A stretch of 64,000 nucleotides of DNA. Origin: Roseibium litorale (GTDB lineage: Bacteria; Pseudomonadota; Alphaproteobacteria; Rhizobiales; Stappiaceae). Shown in pieces: positions 46,495 to 55,392 of this stretch (position 1 is the stretch's first letter; each line of letters begins with the position of its first letter). Location of the stretch: NCBI RefSeq assembly GCF_014842915.1, contig NZ_JACYXI010000012.1:1-64000 (forward strand), given 5' to 3'. Both the position numbers and the translations under genes were made by a program. The notes under the pieces were generated by a model. The model searched no databases. It was not told the origin of the DNA and saw nothing but the letters and a program-made list of their open reading frames with translations.

Positions 46495-48275
46495 ACGCGC
46501 CCTTTGCGCTGAGTTCACCGGCGGAGAGCAGGGCAGCCGCCCAGAAACTGTGGGAGGAGGTCTGCTGGACGGCTCTTGCCAAGATGCTGGACGAGCTGAC
46601 CTATGAAGAGGTTCTGGTCCCGGAAGCGGAAGGTGAGGGGCGCTACGTCCTGCCGCTCGCCTCCGGCGTGACCTGGCGGTTCGAGGCGGCCACAGGCGCC
46701 TGGGGCAATCTCCTGACTCGCAGCGGCACGATCCGCCGGGAGCCGGAAGGCGCACCCTCACCGCTGCAATTCACCCTGGATGCGCGGGCCGAACTGGGCA
46801 TGGCGCCCGAAACGCTGGCGACCTTCCTGCGCGAACTGTCCAACACCTTGCGGCAGGACCTGGTCCTGCGGCAGAAGACCGCTGGGCTCAGTGCAGACAG
46901 GCTTCTGGATCTGCCGGTGCATGTGCTGCACGGCCTTCTCGAAGGCCACCCGAAGGCGGTTGCCAACAAGGGCCGTCTTGGCTGGGGCGCGGAGGATGCC
47001 GCCCGCTATGCGCCGGAATCTGCCGAACCCTTTTCTCTTCTCTGGCTGGCGGCAGCCAGGACCAACTGCCGGACAGGCGGGGAGGGGGATGAGGCGGCAT
47101 TTCTCACCCAGCAGCTGGGGGAGAGCGAGGCTGGAAAGCTGCTCTCCCGGCTGGCGGACAAAGGCCTCTGCCTGGAGACCCATACGCTGATCCCGGTTCA
47201 TCCCTGGCAGTGGGACAATGTGATCCAGCAGGCCTATGTCGGCGATCTGGCGACGGGTGATCTGGTGTTCCTTGGCAGTTTTGGCGGCCGCTTCGTGGCC
47301 GGTCCCAGCTTGCGCACATTGACCAGCATTGACCGTCCGGGGGCGGCGGATGTGAAGGTGGCGCTGACCATCCTGAACACCTCCGCCTGGCGCGGCATTC
47401 CGGGCAAATACATTGCCATTGGCGCTGCCCTGTCGGACTGGCTGGAGGGGATTGTCGCCTCGGATGAGCTGCTCGCCCGGCATGTGACGATCCTGAGGGA
47501 ATCGCGGGGCATCTGGTACCGCCATCCGCTCTTCGGCCAGATGACGGATGCGCCCTATCAGCACGGCGAGACGCTCGGTGTGATCTGGCGGGACAGTGCC
47601 TCTGCCCGGGTGGGACCGCACCGCCGGGCCTGTCTCTACGCGGCGCTGCTGCATCCGGATGCGGACGGGCGGCCTTTGGCGGTTGCCCATGCGCAGCGCG
47701 CAGGGATGGCCTTCGAGGATTGGCTGAAACGCCTGTTCGAGGTCAGCGTGGTGCCGCTCTACCACATGCTCTGCCGCTTCGGCACGGGCTTCATCGCCCA
47801 TGGCCAGAACATCACCGTGGTGCTGGAGCGGGACGTTCCCGCGGGCATCGCCATCAAGGATCTGCAAGGGGACGTGGATCTGGTGAATGTGCCCTTTCCG
47901 GAACAAGCGGGACTGCCCGATGAGGTGCGGGCCGTGCTGCCGTCAAAGCCGCCGGCCTATATCGTGCACAACATCCAGACGGCGCATTTCGTCACGGTGC
48001 TGCGGTTTTTCTCGTCGCGGCTGGCCGCTTGCGGCGTTCTTGCCGAAGACCGGTTCTACGCGCTGCTGTCCGGAGTGCTTCAGGCCTATCTAAAGGCTTA
48101 TCCGGATCTCGCCGAGCGGCACAGGATGTTCGACCTGTTCAATCCCGCAATGCCGCGGGTGTGCATCAACAAGGTGCGTTTTGCGATCGGCTATGGCGAT
48201 GCAGCGCAGCGTCCCTTGCCTGCGCTCGGCACGGATCTTCTCAATCCGTTGATCTGTGGCGAAAATGTGACGTGA
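46491..48275 (+). CDS. NIS siderophore synthetase, IucC type
   Basis: The second citrate ligase, 594 residues, completes the di-substituted citrate siderophore. Family motifs are HVLHGLLEGHPKAVANKGRLGW, IPVHPWQWDNVIQ, LTSIDRPGAADVKVALTILNTSAWRGIPGKY, FGTGFIAHGQNITVVLERDVP and INKVRFAIGYGDAAQ near the end. E. coli IucC has about 580 residues. It overlaps the acetyltransferase gene by four bases. The 158-base gap after it suggests the receptor gene may have its own promoter. Confidence 0.93.
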   Translation: MNAPFALSSPAESRAAAQKLWEEVCWTALAKMLDELTYEEVLVPEAEGEGRYVLPLASGVTWRFEAATGAWGNLLTRSGTIRREPEGAPSPLQFTLDARAELGMAPETLATFLRELSNTLRQDLVLRQKTAGLSADRLLDLPVHVLHGLLEGHPKAVANKGRLGWGAEDAARYAPESAEPFSLLWLAAARTNCRTGGEGDEAAFLTQQLGESEAGKLLSRLADKGLCLETHTLIPVHPWQWDNVIQQAYVGDLATGDLVFLGSFGGRFVAGPSLRTLTSIDRPGAADVKVALTILNTSAWRGIPGKYIAIGAALSDWLEGIVASDELLARHVTILRESRGIWYRHPLFGQMTDAPYQHGETLGVIWRDSASARVGPHRRACLYAALLHPDADGRPLAVAHAQRAGMAFEDWLKRLFEVSVVPLYHMLCRFGTGFIAHGQNITVVLERDVPAGIAIKDLQGDVDLVNVPFPEQAGLPDEVRAVLPSKPPAYIVHNIQTAHFVTVLRFFSSRLAACGVLAEDRFYALLSGVLQAYLKAYPDLAERHRMFDLFNPAMPRVCINKVRFAIGYGDAAQRPLPALGTDLLNPLICGENVT

Positions 48276-48433
48276 TTGCAACACTGCAACTAAAGCAATC
48301 AGTTACAGCGAGAATAAACTTGAATATTTGAGATAAGTATGAGGTATGTATCCGCAAAATTGCATAGCCAGGCCGGTCTCAGGCCAAGCCACCGCAGACT
48401 TCTCCAAACACTTCACGCGACAGGCAGCCAGCT

Positions 48434-50647
48434 ATGCATATCAGGACACTTGCGCTGACGACGACAGCGCTTCTTTCGGCACTTCCAGCCTTGGCCCAGG
48501 ACGGTAGCGACACCAGGACGGCAACGACGCTCGATCAGATCGTTGTTACGGCAGGCCGCAACGAGGCCGAAATCAGCACGCTGGCACAATCCGTCGTCGT
48601 CATCGACCAGGAGCAGATCGAGAATGCCAATTTCGGTTCCACCGATGCGGCTGATCTGATCGCCCGGCTTGTGCCCGGCTTCGCGCCGTCGAACCAGACC
48701 CTGTCCGGTGCTTCCGAAACCTTCCGCGGCCGCGACGTGCTGATCATGGTCGACGGCGTGCCGCGCAACACGCCGCTGCGCGACAACTCCCGCATCCTCT
48801 CCATGATCGATCTGTCGACCATTGAGCGGATTGAGGTCGTCAACGGCTCTTCCAGTCTTTATGGCGCCGGCGCGACGGGCGGAACGATCAACTTCATCAC
48901 CAAGCGCGGCTTGGAAGACGGAATCCGCACCACCATCACGACCGGGGTCTCCGCCTATACCCAGGACATCGGCAATTCCATTGCTCCGCAGGTTAGCGCG
49001 AATGTGGAAGGCCGGATCCGGCAATTCGACTATTTCTTCTCCGTATCCGGCGATATGACCCGCAAGGCCTACGACGGCCAGGGCCGGGAGATGGCCTCCG
49101 ATGCCATGCTCGGCCAAGGCGGCGCAGACCGGACGAAGCAAGGTAACCTTTTCACCAAGCTGGGATATGAGAACGAGGGCCGCCGCTTCGACCTGAGCTT
49201 TGACTGGACCTATCTGGAGCAGAACCCGGACTGGCTGACCAATTACAACACCTCTCCGGTGTCGCCGGACTATTCGTCTCCCTATGTGGGCGATCCGCTG
49301 AAGGAAGATTCCAAGTATCTGACCGGCAAGTTCACCGACGAGAACTTTGCCCTCGGCAAACTCGCTGTGACAGCGTTCTACAATTCGATCGAAAAGCAGA
49401 GCCCCTTCAACACGCTCTCCTCCGTCAACTCGATCGTCTATTATTCTGGCAACCGCACCAGCCCGACTTCGCCCTATAACCAGAGCGTTCTGAACAGCGA
49501 GCGCGCTGGTATCAACGCAACGGTGAACAGCGCCGTCGACTGGCTGCGCCAGGGTGCGAACCTGACCTGGGGCATCGACTACACCTACGACCACACCACC
49601 CAGGAGTTGACAGACGGCACGACGGTCATTTCGCCGATGACCCAGAACCAGATCGGCGCCTTCGCCCAGCTGGAAGTTCCGGTGACCGACCGCCTGACCC
49701 TGCAGGGCGGCGCGCGGTTCGACCAGTTTTTCCTGACTGTGGATGACTTCGTCCGCCCGGCGGCGGTCCAGTACCGGTCATCGAGCGCCTACACGCTCTG
49801 GCCAGCGGTCAACGTGACCGGTGGCGACTTCAATTACAATTCGCCGACCTTCAACCTCGGCGCTGTGTTCGACATCACCGAAGAGGCTCAAGCCTTCGCG
49901 AATTTCTCGCAGGGTTATTCGCTGACGGATATCGGCAGTTTCACGCGGCGGGCCGGCGTGAATAGCCTCAGTGAGATCTGCGCAGCTTACGGCGCGCTGG
50001 CGGCAGCCTATGGTTGCTCCGGCTCGCCGACCTACGCAATCAACTACGCGTCCATTGCGCCCGAGCCGCAGCTCGTGAACTCCTATGAAGCCGGTCTCCG
50101 GGGAGACTGGGGCCGCTTCCGGGGCATGGTCAGCGCCTATCTCTCGACCTCGGAAAACGGTGTTTCCTACAACGTGACAACCAACCAGGTCTCCCAGCAG
50201 AAGGAACTGATCTGGGGGGTGGATGCCAGTGCCTCAGCTGATGTGCTCGACAATCTGACCCTCGGCACGGTCTTCTCCTATGTCGAGGGCAAGTATGACG
50301 CCGATGGCGACGGCGAGATCGAAGCGGGGGAATATCTGCCGAACAACCGCATTCCGAACAATTACAAGATCAACGTCTTTGGCGAAATGCGGTTCATGTA
50401 CGACATCATGGCCCGGGCCGAGGTCGAGTATCTGTCCGGCCGCAACGTGACCTCGCAGGACCTGCCGGAAGTGACACTGGTCAATCTCGGCTTGTCCAAG
50501 GATTTCGGCAAGTCGGGCAAGCTGTCGCTGGCGGTGCGGAACGTCTTTGACACCAGCTACGTCAACCCGGTTGCCAGCGCTGTGCGCGGAGCGGAGGTGC
50601 CGGGTCTCGGCCGCACGATCGCTCTGACCTACCGCGTGACGTTCTGA
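48434..50647 (+). CDS. TonB-dependent siderophore receptor
   Basis: The outer-membrane ferric-siderophore receptor has 737 residues: signal peptide (ALTTTALLSALPALA|QDGSD), TonB box-like TLDQIVVTA, plug (FRGRDVLIMVDGVPRNTPL, IERIEVVNGSSSLYGAGATGGTINFITKRG) and barrel with TonB-dependent-receptor end TYRVTF. Similar in layout to IutA/RhtA. In the 158 bases upstream a TTGAGATAAGTATGAGG resembles one half of the iron box but lacks the second half, so control may come from the operon promoter at 40.7 kb. Terminator follows. Confidence 0.93.
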   Translation: MHIRTLALTTTALLSALPALAQDGSDTRTATTLDQIVVTAGRNEAEISTLAQSVVVIDQEQIENANFGSTDAADLIARLVPGFAPSNQTLSGASETFRGRDVLIMVDGVPRNTPLRDNSRILSMIDLSTIERIEVVNGSSSLYGAGATGGTINFITKRGLEDGIRTTITTGVSAYTQDIGNSIAPQVSANVEGRIRQFDYFFSVSGDMTRKAYDGQGREMASDAMLGQGGADRTKQGNLFTKLGYENEGRRFDLSFDWTYLEQNPDWLTNYNTSPVSPDYSSPYVGDPLKEDSKYLTGKFTDENFALGKLAVTAFYNSIEKQSPFNTLSSVNSIVYYSGNRTSPTSPYNQSVLNSERAGINATVNSAVDWLRQGANLTWGIDYTYDHTTQELTDGTTVISPMTQNQIGAFAQLEVPVTDRLTLQGGARFDQFFLTVDDFVRPAAVQYRSSSAYTLWPAVNVTGGDFNYNSPTFNLGAVFDITEEAQAFANFSQGYSLTDIGSFTRRAGVNSLSEICAAYGALAAAYGCSGSPTYAINYASIAPEPQLVNSYEAGLRGDWGRFRGMVSAYLSTSENGVSYNVTTNQVSQQKELIWGVDASASADVLDNLTLGTVFSYVEGKYDADGDGEIEAGEYLPNNRIPNNYKINVFGEMRFMYDIMARAEVEYLSGRNVTSQDLPEVTLVNLGLSKDFGKSGKLSLAVRNVFDTSYVNPVASAVRGAEVPGLGRTIALTYRVTF

Positions 50648-50654
50648 TCCTTCT

Positions 50655-50696
50655 GCCACCGCAGCTCTTCGCGCTGCGGTGGCTTTCTTCTTTTTT
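50655..50696 (+). terminator. Terminator after the siderophore receptor
   Basis: GCCACCGCAGC / GCTGCGGTGGC, perfect 11-bp stem with a 7-base loop, followed by TTTCTTCTTTTTT. The next gene starts 16 bases later, so readthrough or an internal promoter is needed for it. Confidence 0.88.
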
Positions 50697-50711
50697 GGAA
50701 AGACCAGTGCC

Positions 50712-51983
50712 ATGACAGGCGCCGAGAACAGCCGTCGGGACAAAAGCCGGATCCGTCTTTATGTGACGCTTGCCGGCCTTTACCTTGCCCAGGGTATCCC
50801 GACCTATCTGATTGCAGCAGCCCTGCCGCCCGTCCTGCGGGAGCAGGGCGTTTCGCGCACGGACATTGGCATCTTCTCTCTCCTGATGCTTCCGCTGGTG
50901 GTGAAATTTGCCTGGGCGCCGCTGGTGGACCGGATCCGCCTGCTGCCAATCGGCCACCGGCGCGGCTGGATCGTGCCGATGCAGCTGGTTAGTTCGGCTG
51001 CCATCCTGGCCATGGCTTTCATCGAGCCGGTCAATGTGACCGCTCTGTTCATCATCTGTATGATCATCTCCGTGAGCATGTCCACCCAGGACATCGCCAC
51101 CGATGGCTATGCCACCCGCAAGCTGGAAGCTGCGGACCGGAGCGTCGGCAATGCCTGCCAGGGCGGCGCGGTTGCCTTCGGCGTGGTGATTGGAGGCAGC
51201 CTGTCGCTGTTCCTGTTCGAGACCTGGGGCTGGCAGCCGACTCTGCTGCTGGTGGCTGTGCTGACCTTGGTGCCGCTGGCCGTGACCCTGCTCATGGAGG
51301 AGGACGAGGCGGAAGATCAGTCCGCAAGCGGCCAGGTCCAGCGGCCACGTCCCTCCATCAAGGCGTTTTTCCGGCGTCCGGAGGCGGTTCAGATCCTGAT
51401 CGTGGCGCTTGTGTTCCGCGCCAGCGAAGGCCTGGTGAAGGCCATGGAAGGGCCTTATCTGGTCGACGCGAAACTGCCCCTGTCCTGGATTGGCTATCTG
51501 TCGGGCGGTTCGGCAGCCACCGCAGGCCTCATCGGATCTGTCGCCGCTGTCGGGCTGATCCGCTGGCAGGGGACGACCGCCGCGCTGATCACGCTCGGCG
51601 TGCTCAGGACCCTCTGTTTCCTGATGTTCACCACCCACGCCATCGGCCTTTCGGACAGCATCTACACAGTGATGGGCGCTGCCGGGTTCCAGACCTTCAT
51701 CCGCTATATGGAGATCGTGGTTCTCTATTCGCTGTTCATGTCCGTGTCGTCCAGGGAACAGCCGGGCACGGACTTCACCCTTCTCGCCTGCGCCCAGCTC
51801 GTGGTCTATCTGATCGGAACCAGCGTCTCCGGCGTTCTTGCCGACCGGCTGGGATATGGCACGCTGTTTGTCGTCTCGACCAGCCTGTCTGCACTTGCGG
51901 TCCTGCTGACCGCCCTGTTGCTCTACCGTAAGCTGCCGTCGCGTAAACAGGCCGTGCGGAAGTTTGAAGAAGCCCGCTCATGA
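50712..51983 (+). CDS. RhtX/FptX family siderophore permease
   Basis: Inner-membrane MFS importer of about 423 residues that brings the ferric siderophore into the cytoplasm, replacing an ABC system. YLAQGIPTYLIAAALPPVLREQGV, LPLVVKFAWAPLVDRIRL and STQDIATDGYATRKL are shared by RhtX, FptX and the related AmpG permeases. I start at 50712 because the upstream GTG at 50679 lies inside the terminator hairpin. Overlaps the next gene by four bases. Confidence 0.92.
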   Translation: MTGAENSRRDKSRIRLYVTLAGLYLAQGIPTYLIAAALPPVLREQGVSRTDIGIFSLLMLPLVVKFAWAPLVDRIRLLPIGHRRGWIVPMQLVSSAAILAMAFIEPVNVTALFIICMIISVSMSTQDIATDGYATRKLEAADRSVGNACQGGAVAFGVVIGGSLSLFLFETWGWQPTLLLVAVLTLVPLAVTLLMEEDEAEDQSASGQVQRPRPSIKAFFRRPEAVQILIVALVFRASEGLVKAMEGPYLVDAKLPLSWIGYLSGGSAATAGLIGSVAAVGLIRWQGTTAALITLGVLRTLCFLMFTTHAIGLSDSIYTVMGAAGFQTFIRYMEIVVLYSLFMSVSSREQPGTDFTLLACAQLVVYLIGTSVSGVLADRLGYGTLFVVSTSLSALAVLLTALLLYRKLPSRKQAVRKFEEARS

Positions 51984-53086
51984 CGGCTGCCTTGCAATGC
52001 TCGGCCTCTGTCCTGCTTCCCGGCAGTGGCCCCACGCCGATGCTGGAGATGCTCGTCGCGGAGATGAACCGCCACAGCATGGATGTCACGCGTCTGTCTC
52101 CGGCAGAAGCGCTCCTCAATCTCGACGGCAACTTCGTCCGCCTCAAGGTCCGGGACGGGGAGGGGCTGCTCGTTTCCATTGAGGCGGGGGGCGTGGTGCC
52201 TCTGCACCGGATCAAGCAATGGCTCGTCGAGCATCTGGAAGAGCTGCTGCCGGGCAAAGCAGCTGGCCTGCGCTGGTCGGATGACCTTGAGCGGACCAGC
52301 GAAGTCCCGCCGCCCTATTTTCACGAGCTGACTGTCCTGCGCAAACGGGCGCTGAGCCCGCTCTTTCTGCGCCTAACCTTCCGGGTGGACGGCATGGACC
52401 GGTTGGGCCGTGACGGCATCCATGTGAAGCTTGCACTGCCGCCGGAGGGGCGCAAGCCGGTCTGGCCCACACTTGCCCTCAACGGCGGACTGAACCTGCC
52501 CGGCGGCGAGGACGCGCTCAGCCTGCGCTATTACACCATCCGGGCCGTAAGGCCGGAGGCAGGCGAGATCGACATCGATATCGTGCGGCACAAAGGCGGC
52601 GTGGTGTCGGACTGGGCGGAAACCTGTACGCCCGGTGCGGTGATAGGCCTTCTTGGGCCTGCCGGCTTCCAGCACCCGCCGCTTGCCGGGCCTCTCCTGA
52701 TTGCAGCTGACAGCACGGCCGCCCCGGCCGCCGTCCGGATGATCGAGGCTTTGGCGGAGGATGCAGCCCGCAGCGGGGCAGCGGTCAGCGGCGGGGGGCA
52801 TGTGTTCCTCGGTCTTGGGACGGGCGAAGACGCGCGCTCCTATCTGGAGGGGCTGGAGCTGTCTGCGCTTGGCCTGAGCATCCATGGTCTCGCACCGGAG
52901 ACTTTCGATGCGGAAATCGAACCTGCCATCCGCTCAGCCTTTGATCAGACATCCCCCGTTTTCGCCTGGTTTGCCGGTGAACAGCAAACCGCGCAGCGCC
53001 TGCGCGCCCTGTTCCGCAAGACCTACGGCCTCGGCAAAGGCAGCCAATACGCCATTGCCTATTGGACCCGGGGCAATCCGGTTTAG
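51980..53086 (+). CDS. Siderophore-interacting flavoprotein with N-terminal DUF2218-like domain
   Basis: Reduces the ferric siderophore in the cytoplasm to release iron, using FAD and NAD(P)H. Of 368 residues, about 1-95 resemble DUF2218 (LNLDGNFVRLKVRDGEGLL, WLVEHLEELLPG) and about 108-368 form the SIP/ViuB reductase: RYYTIRAVRPEAGEIDIDIV (FAD), HKGGVVSDWA, LLGPAG, WFAGEQQTAQRLRALFRKTYGL near the end. It completes the uptake arm. ATGA overlap with the permease gene. Confidence 0.9.
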   Translation: MTAALQCSASVLLPGSGPTPMLEMLVAEMNRHSMDVTRLSPAEALLNLDGNFVRLKVRDGEGLLVSIEAGGVVPLHRIKQWLVEHLEELLPGKAAGLRWSDDLERTSEVPPPYFHELTVLRKRALSPLFLRLTFRVDGMDRLGRDGIHVKLALPPEGRKPVWPTLALNGGLNLPGGEDALSLRYYTIRAVRPEAGEIDIDIVRHKGGVVSDWAETCTPGAVIGLLGPAGFQHPPLAGPLLIAADSTAAPAAVRMIEALAEDAARSGAAVSGGGHVFLGLGTGEDARSYLEGLELSALGLSIHGLAPETFDAEIEPAIRSAFDQTSPVFAWFAGEQQTAQRLRALFRKTYGLGKGSQYAIAYWTRGNPV

Positions 53087-53164
53087 CGGGCCGTGAGCCG
53101 TAAGCGCTGGCAGCAGTTGCGGCAAGGCTTTCCCCGAAAGATCAATGGGCTTTCTCAGGCCGGG

Positions 53165-53337
53165 GTCATCCATCGGTGGGGTCGTGGCGGAACTTCAAAG
53201 CCGTGGAGTCCGCCACGCCGGAATAGGCCGGCTGGTTCAACCATCACGGTCTTCTGAAGCCCATCGGAAACATCCTTCCGGCTGGAGCCGCAGAGCGATA
53301 TGTGCCTATGCTCGACACACCAGCCATGGCCGTATGA
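53165..53337 (+). pseudogene. IS3-family transposase (OrfB) C-terminal relic
   Basis: In one frame from 53182 the sequence reads SWRNFKAVESATPE, then a TAG stop (53224), then AGWFNHHGLLKPIGNILPA and further to a TGA at 53335. This is the C-terminal hallmark of IS3-family OrfB (W-R-x-F-E-A-V-E, E-W-V-D-W-F-N, L-L-E-P-I-G-N-I-P-P-A-E). Just upstream VIHRWG continues the match but in another frame, so there is also a frameshift. Only about 55 codons remain. It occupies most of the gap between the siderophore locus and the catabolic island. Confidence 0.8.
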
Positions 53338-53382
53338 CCTAAACCAAACAGCCTCCGGAAAATCTGCCGCGGTTCAGGTGTC

Positions 53383-54738
53383 TCATGCGATCGCTTCGAA
53401 ACCAGCGTCCAGGGCAGACAGGATGGTCTGGACGTTTTGCTGTGACAGCACGAGCGGCGGTGACATGATGATGTTGTTACCCGAAACACGCACCATCACA
53501 CCGTTTTCATAGGTGACGCGATGCACCTTGCCGATCACCTGCTTGTTGACCGGCGTCTTGCTGGTGCGGTCGGACACGAGTTCGAGCGCGCACATAAGGC
53601 CGTGGCCGCCACGGACGTCACCGATGGCTTCGTGCTTGTCTGCGAGCTTCAACAGCCCCTCGTAGAGCTCAGCGCCGCGGGCAGCGGCATTGTTCTTGAC
53701 CTGCAGCCGTTCCGTTTCCTTCAGACAGGCGATTGCCGCTGCGGCCCCCACCGGGTGACCGGAATAGGTGTAGCCGGAGCCGATGGCGCCCTTGCCGCTC
53801 TTGTCGTTTTCGAAGACCTCCGCCACGCCGTCGGCGACCATCACGGCGCCGAACGGAAAATAGCCATTGGTAATCGCCTTGGCCGTGCACATGAACTCAG
53901 GCTTGACGCCCCAATGGCGGGAACCGGACCACGATCCCGTCCGGCCGAAGGCCGTGATAACCTCATCGGCGATGAGAAGGATGCCGTATTTGTCGCAGAG
54001 GGAGCGTACGCCCGGCATGAAGCTTTCATGGGGCGGAATGACCCCGCCCGCGCCTAGCACCGGCTCCATGATGAAAGCGGCAATGGTTTCGGCGCCCTGG
54101 AACCGGATCTCGTCTTCAAGGGCCGCCAGACAAAATTGGGCGAGCCGGGCGGGATCAGTTTCGTTGAACGGATTGCGGTAGGTGTAGGGCGCTGGAATGT
54201 GATAGCAGCCCGGCATCAGCGGTTCATATTGGGTCCGGAAATTGGCGTTTCCGTTGACCGACGCCCCGAGCGTATGGGTCCCGTGATAGCCCTTCTTGAG
54301 GCTGAGGAACTTCACCCGGCCCGCTTCGCCTCTGATCTTGTGGTACTGCCGCGCCAGCCGCAGGGCGATCTCGACGCTGTCGGACCCGCCGGAGGTGAAG
54401 AATGCACGGGAAAGCCCGTCCGGCGCGAAGAAATCGCGCAGCATGGCACTGAGCTCGATCACCGCGTCGTTGGAGGTGCCGCGGAAGGTCGAATAATAGG
54501 GCAGCTTGTTCAGCTGCGCCGCAATGGCGTCCTTCACCGGCTGGCAGGAATAGCCGAGATTGACGTTCCAGAGACCGCCAACGGCATCAACCGTGCGGTG
54601 TCCGTCCACATCGACGATCTCGACACCCTCGCCCTCAACGATGATGTCGGGCGGGTTTGCCAGACTGTCTGCCGGATGCGCCATCGGATGCCACATGTGG
54701 CGGGCGTTGTTTTCCTTGAGAAAATTGTCGTCCTTCAT
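53383..54738 (-). CDS. Class III (omega) aminotransferase
   Basis: The PLP enzyme has 451 residues and resembles beta-alanine/taurine/putrescine:pyruvate transaminases. MWHPMAHPADS at the N-terminus, FTSGGSDSVEIALRLARQYH (PLP phosphate loop), YHGTHTLGAS, DEVITAFGRTGSW and TAKAITNGYFPFGAVM with the Schiff-base Lys287 are typical. Nine bases before it lies the HAD gene and, before that, an aldehyde dehydrogenase, so transamination probably yields an aldehyde that the dehydrogenase removes, or moves amino groups from the same substrate. Substrate unknown. Confidence 0.88.
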   Translation of the reverse strand: MKDDNFLKENNARHMWHPMAHPADSLANPPDIIVEGEGVEIVDVDGHRTVDAVGGLWNVNLGYSCQPVKDAIAAQLNKLPYYSTFRGTSNDAVIELSAMLRDFFAPDGLSRAFFTSGGSDSVEIALRLARQYHKIRGEAGRVKFLSLKKGYHGTHTLGASVNGNANFRTQYEPLMPGCYHIPAPYTYRNPFNETDPARLAQFCLAALEDEIRFQGAETIAAFIMEPVLGAGGVIPPHESFMPGVRSLCDKYGILLIADEVITAFGRTGSWSGSRHWGVKPEFMCTAKAITNGYFPFGAVMVADGVAEVFENDKSGKGAIGSGYTYSGHPVGAAAAIACLKETERLQVKNNAAARGAELYEGLLKLADKHEAIGDVRGGHGLMCALELVSDRTSKTPVNKQVIGKVHRVTYENGVMVRVSGNNIIMSPPLVLSQQNVQTILSALDAGFEAIA

Positions 54739-54747
54739 CGGGGTCCC

Positions 54748-55392
54748 TCAGGTGCGTAGCAGTGAAAGCGCCTGGGCGTAGCTGTCGCCCGGCCGGGTCA
54801 CGTCGAAGTGGACGAAAGGCATGCCGACCGCTTCCGCTCCCTTCAGGTTCTTCTTCTGGTCGTCAACGAAAACGCAGTCCGCAGACTTGATGCCGAGTCC
54901 TTCGGTGATGAAGCCGAAAGCCCGGGGATCGGGCTTCAGGATGCGGGTATAGGTCGCGTCGACGATCAGCTCGAAATCGGCGAGGAACGGCAGCTTCGCG
55001 CGGAAGTCTGCACCATAGAAGAGATCGAGCTCGTTCGACAGGATCGCCAGACGGTATCCTTCCGCTTTCGCGCTTGCAATTGCCTCCAGCGCCTCTGGCC
55101 GGATCACCGACGCCGGGTCCGCGCCGCGCACGCGGGCGATGAACTCGGGGAAAGTGGTCCAGGTTTCGCCCACAAGCGCGCCCGTCTCCTCCATGCGCAG
55201 GAACCAGTAGTCGCGCTCCGTCATCCCGCCGGCCTGCATCGCACGCCACGCAGAGTCCATTGCCGGATCGAAAGGGCCGCGCCAGGTCAGTGTTCCGGGC
55301 GCCAGGCCCAGTGCGGTCTCCGTCAGGTCATGTGTCTCGAACAGCGTCTTGGAAATGACACCGCCGAAGTCGAGAACGAGCGCGCGGGTCAC
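54748..55392 (-). CDS. HAD-superfamily hydrolase (subfamily IA)
   Basis: A 214-residue phosphatase-like enzyme. Motif I is VLDFGGVI, so the second Asp of the usual D-x-D is Gly, as in some HAD-IA members; motif II Ser in LAILSNE; motif III Lys in ILKPDPRAFGFI; motif IV FVDDQKKNLKGAE. The missing acid-base Asp raises doubt over phosphatase action. It starts with GTG overlapping the stop of the dehydrogenase gene (GTGA), so the two are translationally coupled. Confidence 0.87.
   Translation of the reverse strand: MTRALVLDFGGVISKTLFETHDLTETALGLAPGTLTWRGPFDPAMDSAWRAMQAGGMTERDYWFLRMEETGALVGETWTTFPEFIARVRGADPASVIRPEALEAIASAKAEGYRLAILSNELDLFYGADFRAKLPFLADFELIVDATYTRILKPDPRAFGFITEGLGIKSADCVFVDDQKKNLKGAEAVGMPFVHFDVTRPGDSYAQALSLLRT

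Noticed and set aside
48325-48341. Third iron box before the siderophore receptor
   Set aside because: TTGAGATAAGTATGAGG keeps only one TGAG half; the second half is direct, not inverted, so it does not fit TGA-N9-TCA.
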